NCBI GenBank assembly: GCA_023897205.1
Contig: JAHWDD010000005.1
Coordinates: 4,650,001 to 4,714,000 of the forward strand
Source of the DNA: Exophiala sp. HKRS030
Lineage: Eukaryota; Ascomycota; Eurotiomycetes; Chaetothyriales; Herpotrichiellaceae
Direction: 5' to 3'
Length of the DNA stretch: 64,000 nt
Shown here in pieces: positions 1 to 12,600 of the stretch (the first letter of the stretch is position 1; every line of letters begins with the position of its first letter). The translations under genes were made by a program, and so were the position numbers. The notes below the pieces were generated by a model. That model did not search any database. It was not told the origin of the DNA and worked only from the letters and a program-made list of their open reading frames with translations.

Positions 1-1085
1 ATGAGTTCCAACTGTTGACTAACGGTATTCCATATTAATCGGGAGAGTTCGTACGGTGTTGTGTACACCTATCGATAGATTCGGCAATCATTCTTTGGCC
101 CTGGGTTAGGTGAGGTATGAATTGGAGATGTTCAGTCTAATCCATACCAAGATGTTCCAAATGTAGACTAGTTCGTCCACCGCCTTTGCCAGCTGGTGAT
201 TTCGTGGTGATTTAAAACTTTGCCCAGAGCGCCGAGGCGTCCACTTGAGGTTTTGTGGAGCAGATTGACGTCCTGACCACCCTTCCATCGCTTCACATCA
301 TTTATCGACCACTGTGCTACCATGAACGATTTTTCCAGGCTCTCATTCATCACTACTGCACGATGGGAGCTCAAGAAAACGATCCTTCCAGGATTTCTTG
401 GCCAATCATCGACGATTCCTCGATGAGGTCTTTAGCGACGTCAGTCTTTGGCTTAGGGAAACATGTCAACCTCGATCACCATGATCGTCTATGTCTGTTT
501 CCTCTCGGGCTGATCCTATGTTATGACGACCCGGACTCTAGGTAAGGAGATCCACCTCATCGCAAAGCAGCGACAGCATGAGCAACAGGACTGAACGCTT
601 GTCCGTCATGAAGATAACGACGGGCCACAAATGTCTTGGATCGAAGCAAAGCCCAGCCTTGGAAGACGAATATTTTGCATTGGCATATATACAAATTGGT
701 ACCTTCCGCCATGGCATCCCACGAACCCACCACTGCAATTCGCCGCACTCCGACTGACTCAACTTGGGACCTTTCTTTCTCGTGCACAAGTCGATCAACT
801 CGGCTCTCTTTGCTTCAATCTCAAATCGTGACCCAGGAATCGATAGATAACGATTTACGTCGACCAATGACCATGTTTTGAAGACTTGGCCGTCGATGTC
901 GTCCGTTTGGAACAAGTTGTTTCTGCCCTATGCCTTTGTGTACCAGGATCTATATAATCTGGAACCCTCACGGAGGTACAGATCCTAACGGATTTCCCTT
1001 CTCAAGGTGATGTTCAAAAACAGGAACCGAAGCTCTTGGTTATATACACTCAAACGCACAATTGCCTTCTACACAAGCCTTCGAC
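1..1085. other. upstream region, no supported gene
   Basis: No gene is supported here. The minus strand is open for 125 codons (538-915) with fairly protein-like composition, but it starts at a TTG, has no ATG near its start and an in-frame stop just upstream. It could only be an internal or terminal exon of an unrecognised gene. The last few hundred bases should hold the promoter of the permease that starts at 1086. Confidence 0.4.
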
Positions 1086-3125
1086 ATGTTCGAAGTTGAT
1101 AAAGATGCCCTCGGCATACGACCAAGGCAGGGATTCTCACAACGACTGCAACGAGCTCGCAAGGCGCTTACTACAAAAGAAGGCCTCATCGGCACTTATG
1201 ACTATGCATTCCTATTCCGACCCAACATCCCATTTATGAGGAGGGCACGAAGAGCCAGTCCATTCTTCGGCCTCCACGATGCCTTGCCCACAGTCTTGGC
1301 TTTGTTGTTGGGCTTTCAACACGCCCTAGCTATGTTGGCTGGTGTGGTGACACCACCCTTGATGATGTCTGGCTCTACCGGCGTCAATCTCGACCTCGAT
1401 TCCCAACAATATCTGGTCTCTACCGCTTTGATCGTCTCTGGAATTATGTCTGCTGTACAAATTACACGGTTTCACATTTGGAAAACGTCATACTTTGTTG
1501 GCACTGGAATGATTTCTGTGGTGGGAACGTCTTTTGCTTTCATTCCTGTCGCAACGGTATGTCCTATCTGTTGAGTGGAATCTACGGAGTGATTTCTGAG
1601 CTTTTCTGCAGGGAGCCTTCAACCAGATGTACGCCACGGGATTCTGCCCAACGGACGATGACGGGAACCGGCTTGCCTGTCCTGATGGATACGGAGCCCT
1701 TCTCGGCACCTGCGCGCTATGTGCCTTGATCGAGATCATGATCTCTTTCCTACCACCACGAGTGATCCGTCGCATTTTCCCACCGATTGTTACAGGACCA
1801 GTTGTTATTTTGATCGGAGTCTACCTAATCCGATCAGGCTTCCGCAATTGGGGCGGTGGCAGCAACGCCTGTTTCAATCGACCAGAGACTGGTCTCTTCC
1901 GACTTTGCCCTACTATTAATGCCCCAAGACCAATGGTTTGGGGCAGTGCTGAGTTTGTCGGTATGTGCACCCACTCCAGAAACGGCTCTTAGTGAATCGC
2001 GACGGAGTACTGGAGCTGATGAAGTTCGCAGGCCTAGGATTTCTTGTCTTCGTAACCATTATCTTCTGCGAAAGATTCGGTTCTCCTATCATGGTAAGTG
2101 TCCGCCACACTTGCAGAACTCAGAGAATACGGGGTACAATTGATAAACAAGTATTCTAATATCCTCGAATAGCAATCAACCAGTGTGATCCTCGGGCTTC
2201 TGGTAGGATGCATCGTCGCCAGTGCAACGGGATACTTTGACGACGCACCAATCACGAACGCACCGGCAGCATCTTTCATCTGGGTTAAAACTTTCAAGCT
2301 GTCTATCTATGGGCCGCTGGTACTTCCCTTGCTGATGGTATTTGTCATTTGTGCCTGCGAGGCCATCGGCGACATCACTGCGACGTCGGACGTATCCAGG
2401 CTAGAAGTGAGCGGCCGACTCTTCGAGAGCCGAGTCCAGGGAGGGATCTTGGCCGATGGGCTCAATGGCATCGTTGCGCCTCTCGCTACGATCACTCCGA
2501 TGGCGACATTTTCGCAGAATAATGGTGTGATCGCGCTCACGCGTTGCGCAAACCGCAAGGCTGGCTATTGCTGTTGCTTCTTTTTGATTCTCGCCGGTAT
2601 TTTCGCAAAGTTCTCCGCAGCCCTGGTCGCCATCCCGCCTGCCGTGCTAGGAGGAATGACCACGTTCCTCTTTGCGGCCGTCATGGCCGCCGGCTTTGCG
2701 ATATTGTGTCGTGTCCCTTTAATCGGCGCACGCGCTTCATCGTCACTGCATCGATGGCTCTTGGTGTCGGCGCCACAGTCGTGCCAGGGTGGTTCAGCAA
2801 TGTTTTCACGTATAGCGGTGACAACAGTGGCCTGCGTGGCTTCTACAGCGCCATCACCTTAGTGTTGGAGACAGGTTTTGCGGTCTCTGCACTCATTGGT
2901 GTCATCCTCAATCTCACACTGCCCGATGAGGTCGAGGAGGTCGAGGAGCAAGACAAGATGACGGCAGGCGTTGGCGCGGTACCGCCTTCGTCGAGCTCCC
3001 TCGAAGAGCCCCACCCAAAGGAGATGGAGATGGACTCAGACTTTGCTCGTACGACACAGAGACAGGTCACAGATGATGAGGAAGCCTGGACTACAGCAAG
3101 GAAGCAGTCTGACCTTCCAAAGTAG
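1086..3125 (+). CDS. UapA/UapC-type purine (uric acid/xanthine) permease, NAT/NCS2 family, one frameshift
   Basis: Plasma-membrane nucleobase-ascorbate transporter that imports purines with H+. Exons read as 1086-1556, 1612-1960, 2032-2093 and 2173-3125; all junctions are GT-AG and keep frame. The NAT signature QNNGVIALTR lies at about residues 409-418. Residues equivalent to the UapA substrate-site Glu (about 357), Asp (389), Gln (409) and Asn (410) are present, which suggests uric acid/xanthine specificity. The first ATG is at 1086; restored length is 611 aa, close to the family norm. One base is missing in the C run at 2715-2717: before it the frame reads GFAILCRV, after it PFNRRTRF, which join as one conserved helix/loop. 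The C-terminal tail is acidic and Ser/Thr-rich. Family assignment is firm; exact substrate is inferred. As written, the frame is broken. Confidence 0.9.
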
Positions 3126-4566
3126 TCCTAACAAGTCGATATATCCAGCACCGGTTTGGCAGGTGAACATTCCGCCCAACTCAGTTCCCCCGCCCTTGTT
3201 TGTACCATTCGCTTTTGCCTTGAATACCAATACCATCTTTTTCTCAGCCCACCGGCGGCTCGGCGGCTAATAGGTGAAGGCACCACAATATGTAGAGAAA
3301 TCTACGAACAAATAACCATTCAATGTCATGTCATGAAGTGCACTCTCCTCATTTGTGAATCATCACGGGCAAGCTTGAAGTTTTGGAAAGAAAGAATATG
3401 TGGAGCGCAGACACTTACATTGACCTACGGAACTGATCAGAGCCATCGGCGCATGTTGCTAGTCAAGATGAGATGCATCGTATTCTCCGGCGTCGCTAGA
3501 AAGGAAGTAGTCTAACAAATAGCGAGGACCCCCAGAATCCATGGACCTTACACGAGAACTCGGAGTCGCTGCTGCTGGCGAGATATCCTACCCACAAATT
3601 GCTATCTGCCTTCGTCGATGATACATTTCAGATCAACGACTAGAAATAGAGTTCCGTAAGACACAGAGCCATCAGTCGATACACATATTGCGGCTCCCGG
3701 AGATTTCCTCAACACGACGCTTTTCCGACCCTAGATTTGGACGTAACAAATGCTTGCAATGGGGGCAAAAGCCCGAGTAATGATGATCATCGTGAAACGA
3801 GTCCAATTTTTGCTAGGAGGTTAAGAATAAATCCCCAAATCGCGGGTATCAGTTTGATTTGCTCGATGAGCAGTGGCGCAATGACAACAAAGATCAAAGC
3901 AACTGTTTATCCCGCATTGATGTCCCGTTAGCCGAGTCTTCCCCACAAAGATCTAGTATAAGGGCAATGGGAGAAGGGGCGCATTGCCACCGCGTGTAGG
4001 AACTCACCGACTGCCACTAAGCCGACTGGGGACTTCCTCGCGTCCTTCTTCTTGTATGCTGCCTCGGGTTTTCCAGCTCGCTTCTCGACGTTCTTGGCGT
4101 ACTTTTCGTTTGCACGCCTTTGTTGTGGTGTTTGGACCTTTAGTGGTGGTGATTGTTAATCATTTGGGGGTTCCTTCAGTGGTGTGACTAAAGAGTTGGC
4201 TATGCTTACCATGGTTGCGATGATGTACGCGAGGCTGATGTGATCTGGGATAGCCTAATTATGGTTTCTGAGGCGTTGGTCGATGAGTATTCGGTCGATA
4301 GTATTGCGTGATGAGGACTTCAAGAAGAGAAGAGTGAATAAGTACGAGTGTCAATGGTTTTGAGTCTTTGAAGATGAGCTTTGGTCTTCAACAAATAAGT
4401 CAAAACGTCTAATTGTGTGTCAGTGCTTACGGATCTGGACAGATATGCAATGTGAAGGCGGCGTGAGTTGTCTGATTTGAAGGCCCCTTTCCGTCTTTGG
4501 CGACGTCTCCTGAAGTGAGACTTGCCAAGACATCTCCGATAATCACGTGTGGCGAGGATGCTGGAT

Positions 4567-4582
4567 CTTATCTTATCTTATC
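4567..4582 (-). promoter_or_regulatory. three overlapping GATA-factor sites
   Basis: CTTATC occurs three times at 5-nt steps (4567-4572, 4572-4577, 4577-4582), giving three GATAAG cores on the minus strand. GATAAG is the core bound by fungal nitrogen regulators of the AreA/NIT2 type. The cluster is about 680 bp upstream of the secreted carboxypeptidase-like gene. Function is inferred from the motif only. Confidence 0.35.
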
Positions 4583-4754
4583 ATGGTCTTGATCTGGCTC
4601 GCCTATTCGGCCGGAACGGATGTGGCTTTCATCCTGAACAAACCTCGATTTCAGGCAAACACCATGAGATTCATACCCTCGGAACCCACCAAAACACCGT
4701 AAAGTCAACCTGCTGACAGATCCGGGTAACTCACGATCATCGGTTCAGAGCTAA

Positions 4755-4949
4755 TTATTCACAGCTTTTGTTCATGTACTCCTCGTACCACCCTTCATCC
4801 TTGTAAGTACCTTCAACCCTGGCAAGTCTGTCCTGCAATATTCCGTCATCTGTAACTCCAATGACGCTGTCCAACATGTTTCTACCATAGTTACGTGTTC
4901 GGCGATCCAAAGGCTCGCCAAGCATGTACCTTCGTGGAGAAAGCTTCAT
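4755..4949 (-). CDS. small hypothetical protein, 64 aa
   Basis: Complete ATG-to-stop frame of 64 codons, with an in-frame stop four codons upstream of the ATG. Composition is protein-like: charged, with mixed hydrophobics and an acidic, aromatic C-terminus. It has no signal peptide or membrane segment. I do not recognise the family. It could be a last exon or remnant of a larger gene; I found no convincing upstream exon. Confidence 0.3.
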   Translation of the reverse strand: MKLSPRRYMLGEPLDRRTRNYGRNMLDSVIGVTDDGILQDRLARVEGTYKDEGWYEEYMNKSCE

Positions 4950-5256
4950 AGCTCCTCACGTTGCGTTGCATTCCGTACCTGGAAATATGTTGCTTCCTCG
5001 AATCACATCGTGCTTGGTGTGCTTCGGTATCTTGGCAATGTACACTATGCCCTTCACCATACTTCAATCGGCAGGAGAAGCTTGATGAGCACGATACTAT
5101 CCTTGCTTGTGTTGCGATCATCAGGTTTGTGCTTCTGTCTTGTGTGATCATGCGAGTCGTCAAGACAATGTTGCATTATATGAACCTGGTGCGTGCCCGG
5201 TGTATCCGGGAAGTCGCACTGGTTATACTGGGAAATTTCCTGCAGACGTTCCTACG

Positions 5257-7445
5257 ATGAAGACCCTCTGTGCTTGCGGGTTACTTTTGCTTCAGGCATC
5301 TTCCGTGCTTGGATGTGCCAAAGATCTCAGAGAAGGGAGATTCTTCAATCCCCATATTGGACTGCAGAAACGTCAGGAGACTCCTTTCCCTCCAGTCCTG
5401 ACCGAGCATGAGGCTATACTAGTGAATTCCATTGACAATGTCACTTTGGAAGAATGGAATTATTACTATGCACATAGCTACCATCTGGCAGGAACCAACA
5501 AAACCATCGCACAGTGGACAGCCGATCGTTGGACTGAGAACGGGTTCAACGCACGATTGGTAGAGTACTGTGCGTATGCTATGGGCACGAAAGGCAGAGT
5601 TCTAGACTAATCCATGCGTACAGACGCGTATTTGAACTATCCTGTGTCTTCGTCCATTAACCTCACATACCCCAATGGCTCGGTATGGCAAGCGACCTTG
5701 ATCGAGGATATCTTGGAGGAGGACGATGTCACTGGAAGACCAGATCGCGTTCCCGCTTTCCACGGATACTCTTTCTCGGGAGATGCCGAGGCAGAATACG
5801 TTTACGTCGGCCGCGGGCAAAAGGTCGATTTCGACCGTCTTGAGGCGCTAAACATCTCAGTAGAGGGCAAGATTGCTCTTGCTCGCTATGGAGGCCCTTC
5901 CGTGGGCTCAAAGTCAAGAATGCACAAGATCGGGGTGCTATTGGCGTGGTCATCTTCACAGACACAGCAGATGATGGAGAGATCACTGAAGCCAACGGGT
6001 ATGCTGCATATCCCGATGGTCCAGCCCGCAATCCTAGTGCAATCCAGCGCGGTAGTGTGCAATTCTTGTCAACACAGCCTGGAGACCCGACAACGCCTGG
6101 TTACCCGTCTACCAAGGACGCTCCAAGACAAGATATCTCACCCAGGACTCCAAGAATACCTTCTTTACCTGTTTCGTGGGTTGACGGCCAGAAATTGCTG
6201 TGGGGTTTGGACGGTCATGGTGTGAATGGCACAGCTGTCAATCGTACCCGCTGGGTGGGAGCTCTCAATGCTACATATTCTACCGGACCTGCTCCAGGCA
6301 CTACGATTTCCTTGTCCAATATCCTCGAAGACACGATCACGCCTATTTGGGATGTCATCGGTGTCATCAATGGCACTAGTCCAGACGAAGTTATCATCGT
6401 GGGAAATCATCGCGATGCATGGATCATTGGAGGTGCCGTCGATCCAAATTCTGGCTCGGCGGTTTTGATTGAGCTTTCACGAGCCTTTGGTAAACTCTTG
6501 GCCACTGGGTGGAAGCCGAAACGAACAATTGTCCTTGCCTCATGGGATGGCGAAGAATACGGTCTGGTCGGATCTACAGAGTGGGTCGAAGAACATCTCC
6601 CATGGCTGACCGGTGCAGCTGTGGCATATGTGAACGTCGATATCGCCACCTCTGGTCCTGATCCAGACATTTCAGCAACACCTGATATCCACGCTGTTGC
6701 CGAGGAAACCTTGAAGAAGATTGTGTATCCTTATCGTGGCTACAACAATCTGACACTCTATGATGTCTGGTATGGTCTTACAGGTGGTACATTCGGAGTC
6801 TTGGGGTCGGGAAGTGATTATTCGGGATTCTTATACAACGGTATCAGCTCCATCGACCTGGGTACTGGAGGAGGACCAGAGGATCCGATCTACCATTACC
6901 ATACTGCCTATGACACCTGGCATTGGGTGACTACCTTCGGCGATCCAGACTATATCCAGCATAAAGTCGTTGCTCAATGGACCTCTATACTCGTCTATCA
7001 CCTTGCCACTCGCGAAATCATTCCCTTTGATGTGGAAAATTATGGCGTTGCATTGACGCAGTACTATGATAGTCTTGCGGAAAGTCTCGAAGCGCTGAAT
7101 GCAACAATTGACCTTACTCGCCTTGAAGAGGCGATTGTGGCTTTCAATGCATCAGCCGTTGAAATCACTTCCCAGATCTCTGAAGCTTCGACTGAAGCCG
7201 CCTACGAATCACTCAATGTGAGATTGAAGACTTTCTCTCGTGGTTTCGTTTCTCAAGGCGGACTACCAAATCGGGAGTTCTACAGGCACGTCGTCTTTGC
7301 ACCGGGCTTGGATACTGGCTACGCAGGGGTTCTGTTCCCAGGTATCATTGAAGCGATCACTGAGTATAGCAACGAGACACTGGCTCAAGAATGGGTCGAA
7401 ATTTCGGCCCGAGGCGTTGAAGCCGCGGCTGCCATCCTGGCGTGA
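5257..7445 (+). CDS. secreted M28-family glutamate carboxypeptidase II-like metallopeptidase, one frameshift
   Basis: Homologue of glutamate carboxypeptidase II/NAALADase (PSMA-like, M28B), zinc exopeptidases that trim peptides outside the cell or in the secretory path. Exons 5257-5569 and 5624-7445; restored length 711 aa. Residues 1 to about 20 form a signal peptide (MKTLCACGLLLLQASSVLG). A protease-associated domain precedes the peptidase core. Metal and catalytic motifs are visible: NHRDAW (His ligand), VDPNSGS (bridging Asp), WDGEEYG (catalytic Glu pair), VNVDIA (Asp ligand) and YHTAYDTW (last His ligand). The C-terminal dimerisation helices are present. One base is missing in the C run at 5895-5897: the frame changes between ARYGGP and FRGLKVKN, which are contiguous in this family. 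Many N-glycosylation sequons fit secretion. Substrate is not known. Confidence 0.9.
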
Positions 7446-7670
7446 TGAGGGCATGGAGAGGCCTCGACGACGTTCACACAATGGACCGCCAACAGGAATA
7501 TGAATAGACATAACACACTACTCACCTAGCGGCATCCTCAAAGAGAACTCATGACAGTTTTCATGCACATAGCTCAACGAGAGACGATAATGATAATCGA
7601 TGTCGGACCGGAGCGTTGAAACGTGTGTAGAATCACCGTGAATACCTAACCGTAGAAATTCAACCTTGCT

Positions 7671-8192
7671 ATGCTCCGCCGGAATTTTCTTTCTCCAACT
7701 TCGCTCCGTAGTCCGCTTTCTAACATCAACAACCACTCCAAGTCAATACAGCAACGACAACCTATTTTCACAGACAGACACTTCTTCAACCCACCCCCAA
7801 ACGCACATACACAACAAACCCTTAAGCTAATGCTCAGATACTCAATGATGCCACTAGCCCTGCGCCCAGCGGGGCCCTCCCAGCTCCGATACTCAACAGC
7901 CCAATTCCGCACCTTCACCAGCACACGCCGCCTTCCCCAGCAGCAGCAGCGACCACAACAAGCACACGCACCCGAAACACGCAGCCACGGCTCAACCAAC
8001 TTCTACCGCACGCACGGCCGGCCCATGTTCAAAGCGCTCACGCTGGCGTTTTTCAGCTATCAGGTCGTATACTGGGCGTGGCTGACGCTGGAGACCGAGG
8101 AGATCAAGCATGGCAAGAATCGCGAGATTGCGGGTTTGGAGGAACAGGTTCGGTTGTTGGATGAGGCGAGGAAGACTGCTGGTAAGGATTGA
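7671..8192 (+). CDS. small mitochondrial membrane protein, unknown function
   Basis: Frame of 173 aa with an Arg/Ser-rich, acid-poor N-terminus typical of a mitochondrial presequence. One membrane helix follows (about residues 119-140, around FKALTLAFFSYQVVYW), then a short charged coiled-coil tail (about 141-170). The ATG at 7671 gives 173 aa. A second ATG at 7830 would start a more typical presequence (MLRYSMMPLALRPAG) and may be the true start. The topology, a short matrix tail and a single helix followed by a coil, resembles small inner-membrane assembly factors, but I do not recognise a named family. Confidence 0.6.
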   Translation: MLRRNFLSPTSLRSPLSNINNHSKSIQQRQPIFTDRHFFNPPPNAHTQQTLKLMLRYSMMPLALRPAGPSQLRYSTAQFRTFTSTRRLPQQQQRPQQAHAPETRSHGSTNFYRTHGRPMFKALTLAFFSYQVVYWAWLTLETEEIKHGKNREIAGLEEQVRLLDEARKTAGKD

Positions 8193-9685
8193 GTGGAAAT
8201 ACCAGTGAAGAGATGCTGCGGACGAGGCCATGGTTCGTAAGGCGCTACGGTTTTCGTGCATGCCTTGTCATCCGATCCTGGTGCTGGTGCCGGCTCTGGT
8301 ATTGGTACTGGTACATGTCCGGAGGTCTGCTTCGCTTCAACCTGGCTGGAAGCATGGCCGTTGTACGGATCTATGCTGGATGCGCCTTCGAGAGGTGAAC
8401 AGCGACATCACATAGGCTTCCATGCCAGAGCCTATTTGGGCGTTGCTCTCGATCGACTGGTTGCAATTGGGTTTAGAGGGCTGCAAAGGTTCTCGGGCTC
8501 CAAAAGAGGGTCACACTTCAGGGTATCCACAGTTTTCGGAAGTGGCCTGGTGCTGCAGAAGCGAGGAACATCTATACCTTGAAAGCAGCTCGAGTCCGAG
8601 TGTACGAACGGGCTACAGCGCCTCAACACGGCCATTGTGGACGTTCGCACCAGAGAAAACTCGGCGCCGAATGGAGCGGCTATTCCGTCGCGCCCTAAAC
8701 GCTGTACCACTCAGGAGATCATGTCTTTTCCGCATCTCACACACTCCAGCACTCTCTGCATTAGTTCAAATGCTCGTCATGTGCGAAGTCTCGCACAATC
8801 TTGACAGTTGGCCCTGAAACGACTATGGTTTCCTCAGTGATCTGCGAGGCCAGGCTAAGCTGGCAACACAATGTTGATATAGTGCATGTTTTGTCAAGAC
8901 GCGACGGCCAGCATTTCGTCACTTTTGAGTCGGGTGCAAGTCTGGATCAAGAATTTGACATCCAACGGGATTGGAATGTATGGGGCCGACCAAGATTAAC
9001 TATGAATACATTCTCCATGGCGGCGTCCCTGGTCACAGGTGGATGATGGAGAGATGTCTATCTAGGCCATGAACTACTATTATTGTTCCTGGAACAATCA
9101 TATCCCTATGAGCGTGCCTATGAGCGTGCCTATGAGCGTGCCTATGAGCGTGCCTATGAGCGTCCTCAGGAAGTGAGAATGACAAGCCAGGATCAAGGCA
9201 TCCTGACAACTAACTAGCTCGGTGATCTAACAAAGAACACCACACTCTTCCTACTATGAACCCAAACTTCTCTTCGCTCAGGCTGGATATAATCGTGAAG
9301 ACGCCGAACCACCAAAATCCAATCCCCGCTTCTCGTTTCGAAGAACTTTATCTGTCTATTTTTACCTAATGATGACTGCACTGGCCGTGACTTTTTTGTT
9401 TGTGCACCTATCCATTTCCGTCGAGCACGCCTGTTTCTTCTAGATACCACCCCCCACCCCCAAAACCGCATGTCTCTCTTTCTCTCGTAGCAGTAGCATC
9501 CCTACATCTGCGACGCAAGCCCAAGGCAAAGTCATGACTGGCTGTTATGCTCAGATGTTCTCCAAAACCCAGACTCCATAGATATTGTTCGGTGTGGTCA
9601 AAATCGAGCAGTTGAAGAAACAAGCACACACGTATTTATTAGAATAGTCTCACGCCAGAAGACGGCGACTCTCACTCTCAAGTTC
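8193..9685. other. intergenic region
   Basis: Convergent interval between the small mitochondrial gene and the 3' end of the phosphatase gene. Short open stretches at 8422-8817 have no ATG-supported, protein-like frame. A 12-bp tandem repeat lies at 9105-9164. Nothing else is supported. Confidence 0.5.
9105..9164. repeat. 12-bp tandem repeat, about five copies
   Basis: The unit CCTATGAGCGTG is repeated head to tail about five times; the last copy ends imperfectly. It lies between genes and is not part of any supported frame. Confidence 0.9.
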
Positions 9686-12600
9686 TCAACTCGGTAGGAG
9701 CGGCTTGTACTTATCCAACGCGCTCGCAGCGGGCCGTTGGCGAGCACCTAGCCCACCTGCACCGCTTGCATTGCTGTTATCGTCATCATCGTCCATTATC
9801 AGATCGGTCTTCCTCGTCGATCCGCTCAGACTGGTGGTGGATGCGTTGTTCACGTTCGCTTTCACGCCAAGCGATTGAGTCGTGTTTGATCGTGGCGGGA
9901 GAGGCGGGCCGGGTGGATCGGCGGAGGGGGTTGATGTCGTTGAGGCGATGGGTAGACTGTTGTTGTTATTGCTGCTGCTGCTGCTGCTGCCATGGTTCAG
10001 ACTCCCGTCTCGTTGTATCTTCGCTATGCGAGATGGCGGCGGCGGTGGTGTTGATGTCCCAGAGGAGCGGATCCGGTGGTTGAGACTGCCGCTGATGCTG
10101 GGGGAAGAGACTGATGTGGACTGTGAGTGTGTGGGTGTGGGTGTGGCTGAGGGTGGTAGAAGGTGTCTGGGGCGGATGCGTATGATGATGCGGTTGAGCT
10201 GGTTGTGCCACTTCGACGGGGAAGCGGTGGTGGTGGTTGATCGTCGTCAGTCGTGCCATCGAAGCCTCCGTGTCTGTCTTTGCTGGTTGTTGGATCAGTT
10301 GAAACAGTGCTGTCGGATCTTGGGGACCCTGCGAGTCGCGAGAGGATTGGTGCTGGGAGAGCGGAGACTTGTGGGACCACGACCTGGCTTGAAGATGTGG
10401 TCAGGGTTACTGGTTTGACAGGTTTTGGTGGAGGAGGTTTCCTCGTCACGGTCGCGGAGGAAGATGAGCGTTGCGGAATATTGGGACTGGCTCGTGGCGA
10501 GGACTCCAGAGGTGCTGGGGCAGCGGCATGGACTGGTGATGAGTCTGCACGGGTCCGCGATTGTGAATAGCCTCGAGCAGTTGGTGGGATGATGCGGCCG
10601 TAGGGTTTGATTTCAGTCGAAGGCGCGGTGCGTTCACCGTCCCAAGCTGGTGGAAGCATTCGTCTTCTGGTCGGAGGAGGGACAGGCTTCCTGCTTGATG
10701 CCCTGCTGTCGATACGAGTCAAGTTGGCCTGACCTCCGTTACTGTCACTAGTCACTGGTTTCTCAATCTCAACCCAATCGTCCTCGGGGAATCTTTCCAT
10801 GGATTGCCCTCTCGGTTCTTGTTCAAGGCCACATTGTCCTGTGGTGGGCGAAGCACGCTCTTCACCCCCTTGTTTCCATCAAGCCACCACTTGCGCTTGT
10901 CGCTGCTGGCGGGCGGTAGACCTTCCTGGATACTTTCGTAGCCGAATACACTTTCGGTCTCATCTCCTTCAGAGTCGATCTCGGAGAAATCCTCTGTAGA
11001 GTCACTAGCTTTGTTCTTGACTTCTCTAGCCCTTTTGTTATAAAGCTTCTTCGTCAGCTCTTCCTTCTTGTCCTCATCTATGACTCGGATGCCCATCTCG
11101 AAAGTCGCAAAAACCGGTCGATGGTCGCTGAACTTCAATGCCATCACACTATCATATTCAAGTTGTCTCATCTTCGAGCCCAATTCTTCACCAAGCTGCG
11201 TGCTTTTCTGATTGACCTTCCATACAATTCGATCAGTCCACGCGGGAATGCGCTGTTTGTCGCTAGAGTCAAAATCGTCTCTGCCAATGTCGTACTTGTA
11301 GGTTGGGAGAAATCGGACTCGACCTTCGCGGTAGTAATTGAAGCAATTTCCAACCACCATCTGAATGTTAAGCTGATCGTTTTCGTACAGCTTACCAAGA
11401 GCTTCTTCTCTGATTTTCTCATTTCCAATGATGGCTTCATTGACAATCGCCTTTGTCTTCTCATATCCAAGCCCAATACGATAGTTGAAGTCTCCTGCCC
11501 AGATGACAATCTCGTGGTCTTCTATGCTCCTATTTCTTTGAAACCTCAATCCTGAGGTTATTGTATTGTAATCTCTGTTTCGCTCTTCGTAATTGCCAAA
11601 CCCTGCCGCCAGATGGGCAGTGACAAAACAGACGGATGTGCTTTCGATGTCCATTCTGATAGCTACTGCTCCCTTGTTCCCGGCGATACCACTCATGCCC
11701 GTCTTCTTGATGGCTCCTTCAACATTTCTGATGCGACCAAGAAGACTGGAGCGTACAAAGACGAGGAGCGCTGCCCCAACAAGCTGCCCGCTCCGCAAGA
11801 GTACGTAGTTATCGCCATCAACCTGAGGTCGGTCCTGCTTCTCATGCGCCCCGGCCTCATTGAGAGATTTCCGAACGGCGGTTTCCCACATCATTCGACG
11901 ATTCGGATCTGTGCTCATGATTTGTTGTGGACTGAGCTCGACGATTTCTTGAAAGCCAACTGCCACAACATCAAAGTTCTTGCCGTGGACATCTAACCAC
12001 TGGCTGAGATCTTCACCCGCTCCACTAGTTTTGCCGTTGAGGTTGTACGTGCCCATCCATACTTTGATCTGATCTCTGGTCTCGAACTCAGCTCTCCTGC
12101 GATTCACCTCAGTCACAACCCAGTCATTTACTGGGTCATACAGGTCGACACTACTTTGGCCGACGAGTCTCCCTAATAGTAGGTCAACGGTGTTCTGTCT
12201 CGACTTGTCTTCAAAGTGATTGACGTATAATCGAGTGGCGCTCTTTCTGGCGTCTGCAATAGCACCAGCAAGGCTCATTTTGCCATGTCTGGTAAAAGAA
12301 CTTTTCAAGGCTCCGGTGCCAGCATAGATTTTTGATAATGTATCTCCATTGTCAGCCCAGAGAGCCGAATGACGCATCCAAAAGTCTGAGCTTGCTCTTT
12401 CAGCTCGGTGGGATAAGAAAAGCTCCAAAGCCATCTGGCTTATCAACCCTTGGATGAGGTTCGTCCTGTCCAGACAGTCAAGACAATTCACACGAAAGAC
12501 GCCATTCTGTTGCATTATAACGACGGGCCGTTTGACTTTCGTCGACCTGCCTCTTACGATGGTTTCATCGACGACTTCTTCGGAGAGGAAATATACAAAA

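Larger units (their letters stand above)
3126..5256. other. intergenic region
   Basis: About 2.1 kb between the permease and the carboxypeptidase-like gene. Apart from a small minus-strand reading frame (4755-4949) and a GATA-type cluster (4567-4582) I see no gene, RNA gene or long repeat. Confidence 0.5.

Noticed and set aside
538..915. 125-codon minus-strand stretch near the left end
   Set aside because: It starts at TTG with an upstream in-frame stop and has no ATG near its start; it may be an exon but cannot be supported alone.
2698..2720. Programmed ribosomal frameshifting in the permease and the other broken genes
   Set aside because: There is no common slippery heptamer, sites differ among unrelated genes, and all sit in homopolymers; sequence error explains them more simply.
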